From the NCBI GenBank assembly GCA_025463665.1, contig JAODAY010000132.1, positions 1-6,670 of the forward strand: 6,670 nt of DNA, written 5' to 3'. Shown here one piece after another: positions 1 to 5,998 of the stretch (positions are counted from its first letter, which is position 1; each line of letters starts with the position of its first letter). The notes under the pieces were generated by a model, which saw only the letters and a list, made by a program, of their open reading frames with translations, was not told the origin of the DNA and searched no databases. Source of the DNA: Microbacteriaceae bacterium (GTDB lineage Bacteria; Actinomycetota; Actinomycetes; Actinomycetales; Microbacteriaceae). The position numbers and the translations under genes are program-made.

Positions 1-867
1 GGCCGCTCGAACGGTTTCGATTCGGGCGACTGGAGCGTCGTGGACTCGATCGTCTACCTCGTGCTCGGCGTCGTCTTTCTCGCCCTGCTGCCGTTTGTGA
101 CCCGCGGGCTCGTCGTTCTGCACCACATCGTCGCGCGTGGGCTCCTCGGAGCGTTCACCTCCGAGGCGCTGCGCCTCAAGGTGGGAAGCCTCGAAGCATC
201 GCGAGGCGCCGCGCTCTCCGCGGAGGGGCACTCGTTGCGGCGCCTCGAACGCGACATCCACGACGGTCCGCAGCAGCGACTCGTGCGACTGCAGATGGAC
301 CTCGCGGCCGCCGACCGCCAGCTCGACAAGAACCCGGCTCGGGCGCGTCAGCTCATCGCCGAGGCGATGGAGCAGTCCCGCGACGCCCTCGAGGAACTGC
401 GCGCGCTCTCCAGAGGTTTCGCACCGCCGATTCTGCTCGACCGCGGTCTCGTCGCCGCGCTGCAGTCGACCGCGGTGCGCAGCGCGGTGCCGGTGCGGGT
501 CACGAGCGAGCTCCCGGCCGACCTGGAACTGCCGCAGGAGATCGAGCGCAACGCCTACTTCGTCGCGAGCGAAGCCATCACCAATGCCGTCAAACACTCG
601 GGTGCGGGTGCGATCGACGTGTGGGTGTTCCTTCGTCGAGTCGCCGATACGGATGACACGTGGCTCGACCTCGTCGTGACCGACAACGGCCGCGGGGGAG
701 CCGCCGTGGTCGCCGGCCACGGCCTCGCGGGGCTCGACGACCGCCTCTTGGGCCTCGGCGGCACCATCGAAATCGACAGTCCCGTCGGCGGACCGACAGT
801 CGTGACCGCGCACCTGCCGCTCTCTATCACGCTGCCCGGTTCCATCGCCACACCGTCGAGCGTATGA
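1..867 (+). CDS. Two-component sensor histidine kinase, HisKA_3 type (5' partial)
   Basis: This is the C-terminal 288 codons of a membrane-bound sensor kinase; the frame is open to the window edge, so the true start and most of the sensor lie upstream. A GTG at base 40 is unlikely to be the start because the preceding 13 codons read smoothly into the protein. Codons about 16-33 form a hydrophobic helix, probably the last membrane segment. The phospho-acceptor box RDIHDGPQQRL follows, with His at codon 87 (bases 259-261), in the DIHDG form typical of HisKA_3 kinases (NarX/DesK/LiaS-like). The ATPase domain has an N box (EAITNAVKHS, Asn at 583-585), a G1 box DNGRGG (codons 228-233) and GHGLAGLDDR (239-248). 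All expected catalytic motifs are present, so it should autophosphorylate and pass phosphate to the regulator encoded 19 nt downstream. The truncated sensor gives no clue to the signal. Kinase identity is very secure; the subfamily is inferred. Confidence 0.95.
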   Translation, partial: GRSNGFDSGDWSVVDSIVYLVLGVVFLALLPFVTRGLVVLHHIVARGLLGAFTSEALRLKVGSLEASRGAALSAEGHSLRRLERDIHDGPQQRLVRLQMDLAAADRQLDKNPARARQLIAEAMEQSRDALEELRALSRGFAPPILLDRGLVAALQSTAVRSAVPVRVTSELPADLELPQEIERNAYFVASEAITNAVKHSGAGAIDVWVFLRRVADTDDTWLDLVVTDNGRGGAAVVAGHGLAGLDDRLLGLGGTIEIDSPVGGPTVVTAHLPLSITLPGSIATPSSV

Positions 868-874
868 CCGCCCC

Positions 875-887
875 TACGCTGGCAGCA
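875..887 (+). promoter_or_regulatory. Candidate leaderless -10 box (TACGCT) for the response regulator
   Basis: TACGCT at 875-880 fits the actinobacterial -10 pattern TANNNT. It is followed by six bases (GGCAGC) and then the A of the ATG at 887, the spacing expected if transcription starts on the start codon and the mRNA has no leader. No clear Shine-Dalgarno sequence precedes this ATG, which fits leaderless initiation. No convincing -35 hexamer is seen. If real, the regulator could be transcribed on its own as well as from the kinase transcript. The pattern is known from actinobacteria generally; its use here is inferred. Confidence 0.45.
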
Positions 888-1555
888 TGACAGCACCGCC
901 TTCCTCCCTCGCGTCGCTCCGTGTGGTTGTTGCCGACGACTCGGTGCTGCTGCGGGAGGGCCTCGTGCGCGTGCTCGAGGAGGCGGGCGTGCAGGTGGTC
1001 GGTTCCTATCCCGACGCTGACAGCCTGCTCGCCGACCTGGAGGCACTCGCGCCCGACCTCGCGGTGCTCGATGTTCGAATGCCGCCGACCTTTCGCGACG
1101 AGGGCGTCCGCGCCGCGATACAGGCTCGGCGGCTCATGCCGGGGCTCGGTATTCTGCTCCTGTCGCAGTATGTCGAGGTCGCCTACGCGCAGGAGTTGCT
1201 CGGTGCGGGCACAGGGGGCATCGGCTACCTGCTCAAAGACCGTGTGGCCTCCCTCGACGAGCTCGAGGAGGCCATCGCCCGCATCGCGAGCGGTGGCACG
1301 GTGCTCGACCCGGAGGTCGTCGCCCAGTTGATCGGTCGCCAGCCCGACCCGCTCTCGCGTCTCAGCCCGCGGGAGCGGGAGGTGCTCGCACTCATGGGCG
1401 AGGGGCGCACGAACGCCGCGATCGCCTCGACGCTGTTCATCGGCACAGGTGCGGTGGAGAAGAACGTCACCTCGATCTTCTCCAAGCTCGGGCTCGACGA
1501 CTCGGGAACGGACCACCGCCGCGTGCTTGCGGTGCTGGCCTGGCTGCAGCGCTGA
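887..1555 (+). CDS. NarL/LuxR-family response regulator
   Basis: This complete 222-aa DNA-binding response regulator has the usual length for the family. The receiver domain (residues about 11-125) has the acidic pair Asp17-Asp18, the phospho-acceptor Asp62 in LDVRMPP, Ser93 as the switch residue and Lys117 in YLLKD. A linker leads to a LuxR-type helix-turn-helix (about 157-212) that opens with LSPREREVLALM and contains the recognition-helix stretch GAVEKNVTSIFSKLGL. The RMPPTxxDEG and DHRRVLAVLAWL signatures match an actinobacterial subgroup usually paired with HisKA_3 kinases. The cognate kinase ends 19 nt upstream. The ATG at 887 was chosen because it gives the normal receiver N-terminus and lies six bases after a TACGCT box. 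The gene converges on the giant membrane gene, with 66 nt between the stops. Target genes cannot be deduced; such regulators often autoregulate, but no operator is visible. Residues needed for phosphorylation and DNA binding all appear intact. Confidence 0.96.
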   Translation: MTAPPSSLASLRVVVADDSVLLREGLVRVLEEAGVQVVGSYPDADSLLADLEALAPDLAVLDVRMPPTFRDEGVRAAIQARRLMPGLGILLLSQYVEVAYAQELLGAGTGGIGYLLKDRVASLDELEEAIARIASGGTVLDPEVVAQLIGRQPDPLSRLSPREREVLALMGEGRTNAAIASTLFIGTGAVEKNVTSIFSKLGLDDSGTDHRRVLAVLAWLQR

Positions 1556-1586
1556 CGGCCCGGCCGCAGCCCCGCAGCGCGATCTG

Positions 1587-1601
1587 CAGCGGCATCCGCT
1601 G
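1587..1601. terminator. Small hairpin in the convergent gap (possible weak bidirectional terminator)
   Basis: CAGCGG-CAT-CCGCTG forms a perfect 6-bp stem with a 3-nt loop between the stops of two convergent genes. A second possible pairing, GCGCTG (1549-1554) with CAGCGC (1575-1580), lies just upstream and overlaps the regulator's last codons. No T-run follows on either strand, so a classic intrinsic terminator is not supported, although U-less hairpins are often proposed in high-GC actinobacteria. The position between convergent genes is the main argument. Confidence 0.3.
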
Positions 1602-1621
1602 ACCGCAGCCGCAGTGATGAC

Positions 1622-4600
1622 TCAGCGCAGTGACCCGATGCTCGCCGTGAGACTGTGCGCCGCCCCGATGCTGCGTTCCAGCCGCATGCCGAGCAGGATG
1701 ATGACGATTCCGGCCGGGGCCGCCCACCACCACCACTCGGTGAGCTGGTAGACGGCGACGATTTGCGGCGAGAAGGTGGCGATGCCGTGCGCGAGCGCGA
1801 CAACCGCCCCGATGAGGAATGGCGCCTGCAGTCGTCGCAGCAGTCCGACGACCAGGGCGCAGACCGCGAGCACCCCGATCGCGACCAGTCGCCACAGCGG
1901 CCGGTCGTCGACGGTGGCGATGAAGGGGAGCACGAGGAGCACGCCGAGGCCCGCACCGAGAGTCGGCCAGCTTCGCGTCGCGGGGTCGCGCGACAGGCGA
2001 ACGGCGCCGGTCGTGAGGAGCGCCACGGCGATCGGAACGCTGACCCACTCGAGCCCGGGCGAAATGTCGCCGCGAACGTTCACGAGCGCCACGAGCACGG
2101 CCAGGCCGAGTCCGATTCGACCGGTCACGCGGTCGAACGGCACGCGTGTGTCGATGGCGCCGAGCACGTGGATGCCCGAGAACAGCACGACGAGCACGAC
2201 GATCCGCACCCAGGCGAACGCGCCGTCGTCGGCTGCACGCACCTCGAACGCGGCAACGAGTGCCATGGCCGCGCCGAGGAGCGACCGCGCCGCGATGACG
2301 GAGACGGCCGCCCGCTCCGCGCGGGCCTGCCCGAGCGCTGCGACGACGAGAACGGCGAACGCGAGGCCGAGCCACACGTCGAGGCTCGCGCCGCCCAGCG
2401 GTGGGGCGTCTCCCGCTCCGGCCGCTCGTCCGGCGGTCACGAGGACGAGTCCCGCGACGCCGGCGAGCGCGAGCGCGTCGAGAAAGCGACGCGCTCGCGG
2501 CGTCGCGTGCGGCACGCTGCCGGTGAGGAGGAACACGGCGCTCACGGCCGCTATGACGACGGGGCGCGTGAGTGAGCCGTCGAGGGATGCCACGCCGATT
2601 GGCAGCACGGTGACGAGAAGGGCCGCCAACACGAGGTGGTGGGCAATGCCGGGGGACGCGGCATCCGTCGGCCTGGCGCGCCGCGCCCTCGCGGAGGCGG
2701 CGGCGATCGCGAGCAGCGCCCCGGTTAGGGGAAGAACGTACGGCTCGACGGCGGTTTCGGAGTGGCTGCCGAGCCAGGTCCAGAGGCCGGCGACCCCGAG
2801 GGCCAGCGCCGCCCAGCCGAGGTGCCTGCGCTGAGAATTGCGCCGGGTGAAGCCGCGACCGCCGATCGCGAGCATCAGCACGGTGACGGAGGCGATCACG
2901 AGGCACAGCCAGGCGAACTCGGAGTCGGCCGCGAGCGGGGTGAGGATGCCGCCGAAGACGCCGGCAGCGACTCCGAGGTCGGCCATGGTGCGGGAGTGGG
3001 ACATGGAGGGCGCCGTGCCCTGCCCACCGGCGGGAGACACCGGGGTCGTCGCCACGCGCGTGGCCGCCACGAGTGCCGCCGCAGCGACGAGCAGTGACGC
3101 GGCGATGGGCGCCAGCACCCGGGCCTCCGAATCGGCATCGATCACGGAGATGAGTGAGTCGATGACCCAGACGGTGCTCGGCGCGAGGCCCACCGCGGCG
3201 ACCGAGCGGGCGAGGGGAAGATCGGCGCCCGCCCTGACGGTGAGCCAGCAGATCAGGGAGCCGAGCAGCGCGACAGCGAGCACGAGCACCGTCGCCGGGC
3301 GGGGCGACAGGGTCGGGGTCACGGTTATGACGCCCACGATGGCCGAGACGGGCGCGCACCCGGCCACGAGCAGCGCGCCCGAACCGAAGAGCAGGGCACG
3401 GTCGAGCCCGGACACCCCACGGACGCCTGACGCGAGGGAAGCCGCGATGAACAGGATTCCGAGAGCGATGACGAAGTGCAGCGAATCCATCGTTGCGTCG
3501 GTGGATGGCAGCCGCGTCAACACGAGCGTGTGCGCGCCGGCGACCGCGGCGACGACGGCGACGGGAACCGCACACGCGAGCAGCGCCGCGCGAAAGCGCA
3601 GCATGCCGCCCTCGGTGAGCGTGGCACCGGCCGTCGGGAACAGCGACCGCGCTGCGGAGAGAAGGCCGATCGTGACGACGGAAGCCGCGAGCCAGGTGCT
3701 CGTGCTCGCCCACGACGACGAGTAGGCGAGGCTCACGCTCAGAATCGCGGCGGAGGCGAGCACGAGCTCGACCGCGAGCGGGAGGCGCCGTGTGCCCCGG
3801 CGCACGAGCAGCACGGCGAGTGAGACGGCGGCGATGGCGAACCAGCCGGCCGCGACCGCCCAGAGCGTTGCGAGCAGCGGCACGCTCAGTATCGCGACCG
3901 CCGCCAGCGCCGCTGCCAGTACCGCGCGCGCCTGGCGCAGCAACCCCGCGGCGTAAGCGGCCGCGGCGCCGACCGCGACAGTGGCGGCCAGGGCGGCAAC
4001 CACGGAGACGAGGTTCAGGTCGACGTCGACGATGCGATCGGTCGCGTTCACGCTCCAGGCGGCGCTCGCCGCGCGGACAGGCACTGTGGCCAGCGCCGTC
4101 ACAGCGACAGTGAACGGCACGAGAAGCGCGCAGCCGGCGACGGCGGCAGCGCCCGCCGTCGCGGCGAACACCAGCGGACGCCAACCGGCGGTGTGCGTGC
4201 GATTGGCGACGGCGACGAAGGCGAGCGCCACGGTCGAGGATGCCACGGCGCCGATGCCGAGCCTCAGTTCCGGTTGCGTCACGTCGTAGCCGGGCAGCGC
4301 CGCTGCGGCCGACGCGGCGACGCCCGCGACAGTGGCGAACCCGACCACGAAGGCGCGGAGTGCCGGTGGCGGATTCGCGCCACGGGCGAGCGTCACGACA
4401 TGCAGCGCCGTGACTGCGGCGGTGAGAAGCGGGGCGAGCGCGACAAAACCCCATCGGTATCCGCCCGACGCCAACGATCCGACGAACAGCGCGGAGAGCA
4501 GGGCGGTGATCAGGGCGAGGGAGGTGATGGAGAGAATGATGACCCGCTCGGGCAGAGCCGACCTCGGCGCCGTATGCGGTACGGCCGGCGCGGTCGACGA

Positions 4601-5485
4601 CCGGAGGAGTGGCACGGCGAGCGGGTGCACCAGGCCGCCGATGACCATTCCGAGGCTCGCGATGAAGGCGACCAGCGCGCCGTCGAGCGAGGCGGTCAGT
4701 CCGACGAGGAGCACGCCGATGCCCGGCGTGAACAGCACGAAGGCGGCGATGGAGCCCACCCGGAGCGCGGTGAGGCTGTGCCAGGCGGCGAGGACGGCCG
4801 CCTGGGTCACGAGCGTGGCCCCCCAGTAGGCGTAGCCGTCGGTGGAGGCCGCGCCGAACAGGTCGTTGGCCCTCACCGCGAAGGCATCGAGAAGCAGGAG
4901 CACGACGGCGAAGGCGCCGATGCCCTCGGCCGTGCTGGGCAGTCCCCGCCGCTTGAGCACCGACGCCGCGCCGAAGGCCGAGAGGGTGATCGCGGCGATG
5001 ATGACGCTCCGCCAGTGGATGCCGAAGGTGATGAACGCGAACACGAGAAAAAAGATCGCCGCGATCGAGACGAGCGCGACGCCGACGATAAGCAGCAGCA
5101 CTTGCACGCTCGACTGGCGTGGGGGGCGGTACTGGGCGGCGCCGGACCGGGCACCGACCGGCGCACGGGCCAGGGCGGCCGGCACTGTCGGCGCGGAGGC
5201 GACGGGCGCGACCGGGGCGGCTGCCGCGCGGGCGCGCATGTCGGCGATGAGCGAGAAGCGCCGTTCGAGCATCGCCGCGGCCTCCGTCGATATCGTGGCA
5301 AGACGCGCGGCGGACGCGTGGCCGAGGTCGAGCCCGCAGTCTGCGCAGACCTGCGAGGTGAGCGTAGTGAAACACGCCGGGCACTGTGTCGTGCTGCGCA
5401 GATCGTGCAGCCCGCGGGGAAACCGAGTGTGAGCCTCGAGGGCCGTATCGCCCGTGAGGGCGGGATCGGACGGTGCGCTGGGCAT
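1622..5485 (-). CDS. Giant polytopic membrane protein with N-terminal zinc ribbon, SCO7613 C-terminal-domain-like
   Basis: This 1287-aa protein is of unknown function. After a short N-terminus, Cys35-x2-Cys38 and Cys47-x2-Cys50 form a probable zinc ribbon (QCPACF ... VCADCGLDL). A helical stretch (about 58-90), rich in Ala and Arg towards its end, and an Ala/Pro/Val-rich linker (about 88-120) follow. From residue about 127 to the end it is almost wholly hydrophobic, with roughly 38 candidate membrane helices counted by eye. The stretch STAEGIGAFAVVLLLLDAF (about 184-202) and the C-terminus (LLRRLQAPFLIGA, then a final helix and a basic tail) match what I recall of the actinobacterial family named for the SCO7613 C-terminal domain. 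The ribbon and linker would probably be cytoplasmic. The ATG at 5485 was chosen because it precedes the ribbon closely and has GAGGGAG 12 nt upstream; the frame remains open upstream to 5680, but that part looks non-coding. No catalytic motif was recognised. Coding is certain; the family assignment is from memory and the function is open. Confidence 0.88.
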   Translation of the reverse strand: MPSAPSDPALTGDTALEAHTRFPRGLHDLRSTTQCPACFTTLTSQVCADCGLDLGHASAARLATISTEAAAMLERRFSLIADMRARAAAAPVAPVASAPTVPAALARAPVGARSGAAQYRPPRQSSVQVLLLIVGVALVSIAAIFFLVFAFITFGIHWRSVIIAAITLSAFGAASVLKRRGLPSTAEGIGAFAVVLLLLDAFAVRANDLFGAASTDGYAYWGATLVTQAAVLAAWHSLTALRVGSIAAFVLFTPGIGVLLVGLTASLDGALVAFIASLGMVIGGLVHPLAVPLLRSSTAPAVPHTAPRSALPERVIILSITSLALITALLSALFVGSLASGGYRWGFVALAPLLTAAVTALHVVTLARGANPPPALRAFVVGFATVAGVAASAAAALPGYDVTQPELRLGIGAVASSTVALAFVAVANRTHTAGWRPLVFAATAGAAAVAGCALLVPFTVAVTALATVPVRAASAAWSVNATDRIVDVDLNLVSVVAALAATVAVGAAAAYAAGLLRQARAVLAAALAAVAILSVPLLATLWAVAAGWFAIAAVSLAVLLVRRGTRRLPLAVELVLASAAILSVSLAYSSSWASTSTWLAASVVTIGLLSAARSLFPTAGATLTEGGMLRFRAALLACAVPVAVVAAVAGAHTLVLTRLPSTDATMDSLHFVIALGILFIAASLASGVRGVSGLDRALLFGSGALLVAGCAPVSAIVGVITVTPTLSPRPATVLVLAVALLGSLICWLTVRAGADLPLARSVAAVGLAPSTVWVIDSLISVIDADSEARVLAPIAASLLVAAAALVAATRVATTPVSPAGGQGTAPSMSHSRTMADLGVAAGVFGGILTPLAADSEFAWLCLVIASVTVLMLAIGGRGFTRRNSQRRHLGWAALALGVAGLWTWLGSHSETAVEPYVLPLTGALLAIAAASARARRARPTDAASPGIAHHLVLAALLVTVLPIGVASLDGSLTRPVVIAAVSAVFLLTGSVPHATPRARRFLDALALAGVAGLVLVTAGRAAGAGDAPPLGGASLDVWLGLAFAVLVVAALGQARAERAAVSVIAARSLLGAAMALVAAFEVRAADDGAFAWVRIVVLVVLFSGIHVLGAIDTRVPFDRVTGRIGLGLAVLVALVNVRGDISPGLEWVSVPIAVALLTTGAVRLSRDPATRSWPTLGAGLGVLLVLPFIATVDDRPLWRLVAIGVLAVCALVVGLLRRLQAPFLIGAVVALAHGIATFSPQIVAVYQLTEWWWWAAPAGIVIILLGMRLERSIGAAHSLTASIGSLR

Positions 5486-5497
5486 GTTTCTCTGAGG

Positions 5498-5527
5498 CTC
5501 CCTCAATCGGTCACAGGGCTCAGGGTA
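5498..5527 (-). promoter_or_regulatory. Candidate -10 box and ribosome binding site of the giant membrane gene
   Basis: On the - strand, TACCCT (5522-5527) fits the TANNNT -10 pattern and would place the transcript start near 5515, giving a leader of about 30 nt. Within that leader, GAGGGAG (5498-5504) resembles a Shine-Dalgarno sequence, but its 12-nt distance to the ATG at 5485 is longer than ideal. No good -35 element is seen. This is pattern matching only. Confidence 0.35.
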
Positions 5528-5575
5528 GCGCCCCGAGCATCGCTGGAGGGCGACGAGCCGGAGGTTTGGTGAAGC

Positions 5576-5590
5576 CTGTGCTCCACACAG
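5576..5590. repeat. Inverted repeat CTGTG-N5-CACAG (possible operator)
   Basis: CTGTG (5576-5580) and CACAG (5586-5590) are perfect inverted copies separated by five bases. The repeat is roughly central in the divergent intergenic region, about 90 nt from the giant gene's start codon and about 80 nt from the small gene's. A dimeric repressor or activator site is possible. A 5-bp arm can easily occur by chance, and the match to any named regulator's consensus is not established. Confidence 0.25.
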
Positions 5591-5658
5591 TTGGGGAGGA
5601 TGCAACACCGCCGCTTCGCCGAAATGCGACCCCCCGACGGCCGCGACGAGGCTACTGA

Positions 5659-5670
5659 GACAATGAAGGG
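5659..5670 (+). promoter_or_regulatory. Candidate leaderless -10 box (GACAAT) for the small membrane gene
   Basis: GACAAT at 5659-5664 resembles a -10 element (A at position 2, T at position 6) and ends five bases before the GTG at 5670, as expected for a leaderless transcript. The intervening GAAGG also looks like a Shine-Dalgarno sequence but abuts the start codon, too close for normal use. No -35 element is evident. Together these support the GTG at 5670 as the start, though weakly. Confidence 0.35.
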
Positions 5671-5936
5671 TGAGCGACAACGATCGAGAAGCCGACGAGC
5701 TGCAGGACGCGCATCACGCGAGCAGCAATTCGGCCATGATCACGGTGCTCACGATCGCCTTCGGGGTCATCTGGCTCGCCGAACGCGACAGCATGCCCAG
5801 CTGGCTCATCTCGGTCTGGTTCGTGTTCGTAATTCCGTTGAGCCTGTTCCTCATGTTCATGTACCGCCGCCGCTACCGTGCGCTGCTCGAGCTCCACGGC
5901 GTCGATCACCGCGACAGCGAGGGCATGCACCACTGA
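5670..5936 (+). CDS. Small two-helix membrane protein of unknown function
   Basis: This hypothetical protein has 88 residues. A short acidic N-terminus (MSDNDREADELQDAHH) precedes two likely membrane helices, about 21-37 (SAMITVLTIAFGVIWL) and about 44-64 (SWLISVWFVFVIPLSLFLMF). A basic stretch (YRRRYR, about 65-70) follows, and the tail carries several His and acidic residues and ends in MHH. The basic patch after helix 2 suggests a hairpin with both ends in the cytoplasm. Alternating hydrophobic blocks, charged ends and high-GC codon use argue that it is a real gene; overlapping frames lack such organisation. The start is GTG, chosen because a -10-like GACAAT lies five bases upstream. It is transcribed away from the giant membrane gene, and the flavoprotein start lies 62 nt downstream, so cotranscription is possible. 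No family was recognised and no function is proposed. Confidence 0.72.
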   Translation: MSDNDREADELQDAHHASSNSAMITVLTIAFGVIWLAERDSMPSWLISVWFVFVIPLSLFLMFMYRRRYRALLELHGVDHRDSEGMHH

Positions 5937-5952
5937 GTCGCAGGCCGTCGCT

Positions 5953-5958
5953 CATACT
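5953..5958 (+). promoter_or_regulatory. Weak -10-like element upstream of the flavoprotein gene
   Basis: CATACT at 5953-5958 sits in a locally AT-richer stretch (about 5953-5975) between the small membrane gene and the flavoprotein. It could be a -10 box giving the flavoprotein its own transcript with a leader of about 35 nt. TATACA at 5961-5966 is an alternative. No -35 element stands out. The AT-rich contrast with the surrounding sequence is the main reason to list it. Confidence 0.25.
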
Positions 5959-5984
5959 CATATACAGACGTTTGTCGAGATGGT

Positions 5985-5990
5985 GAGAGG
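5985..5990 (+). promoter_or_regulatory. Ribosome binding site GAGAGG deciding the flavoprotein start
   Basis: GAGAGG lies 8 nt before the GTG at 5999, an ideal Shine-Dalgarno spacing. The in-frame ATG at 6005 would have a 14-nt gap, and the in-frame GTG at 5990 overlaps the site itself. An in-frame stop (TGA, 5984-5986) bounds the frame upstream, so only these three starts are possible before the first conserved motif. Confidence 0.55.
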
Positions 5991-5998
5991 TGCCGCTA

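Larger units (their letters stand above)
5486..5669. other. Divergent intergenic region
   Basis: These 184 bases separate the start of the giant membrane gene (leftward) from the start of the small membrane gene (rightward). The region holds a candidate - strand promoter and ribosome binding site, a candidate + strand -10 box at its right edge, and a 15-bp inverted repeat near the middle (5576-5590). No convincing ORF of its own and no RNA gene were seen. Its right half (about 5560-5630) is slightly richer in A and T than the flanking genes. Confidence 0.6.

Noticed and set aside
40..42. GTG at base 40 as the histidine kinase start
   Set aside because: The frame is open to base 1, the codons before it read as ordinary protein leading into the membrane helix, and no ribosome binding site is apparent. 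The gene very probably begins upstream with a sensor domain.
827..1516. A 229-codon - strand frame opposite the response regulator
   Set aside because: The + strand regulator has all family motifs intact; the antisense product is charged and motif-free.
1544..1590. Larger hairpin pairing GCTGCAG (1543-1549) with CTGCAGC (1584-1590)
   Set aside because: The stem can be extended only with a bulge, it overlaps the regulator's last codons, and it has no T-run. CTGCAG is itself palindromic, so the apparent pairing is easily coincidental.
1467..5384. A second very long (1305-codon) open frame on the - strand overlapping the giant membrane gene
   Set aside because: It is the shifted frame of a GC-rich gene. 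Its translation is dominated by Arg, Ala, Gly and Pro with no organised hydrophobic blocks or motifs, whereas the chosen frame encodes the ribbon and membrane helices.
4193..5572. A 459-codon open frame on the + strand antisense to the giant membrane gene
   Set aside because: The product is a low-complexity Arg/Gly/Glu/Asp-rich string with no fold-like pattern, as expected opposite a hydrophobic, GC-rich coding region. The same applies to the other + strand frames between 1655 and 4829.
5486..5680. N-terminal extension of the giant membrane protein to a start at 5680
   Set aside because: The extra 65 residues would cover the whole divergent intergenic region, including its candidate promoters, and overlap the start of the small + strand gene. 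They show no family-like features, while the ATG at 5485 has a ribosome-binding-like sequence upstream.
5591..5986. A 131-codon + strand frame overlapping the small membrane gene
   Set aside because: The product is rich in Arg, Pro and His and lacks organised structure; the overlapping 88-aa frame has two clean membrane helices.
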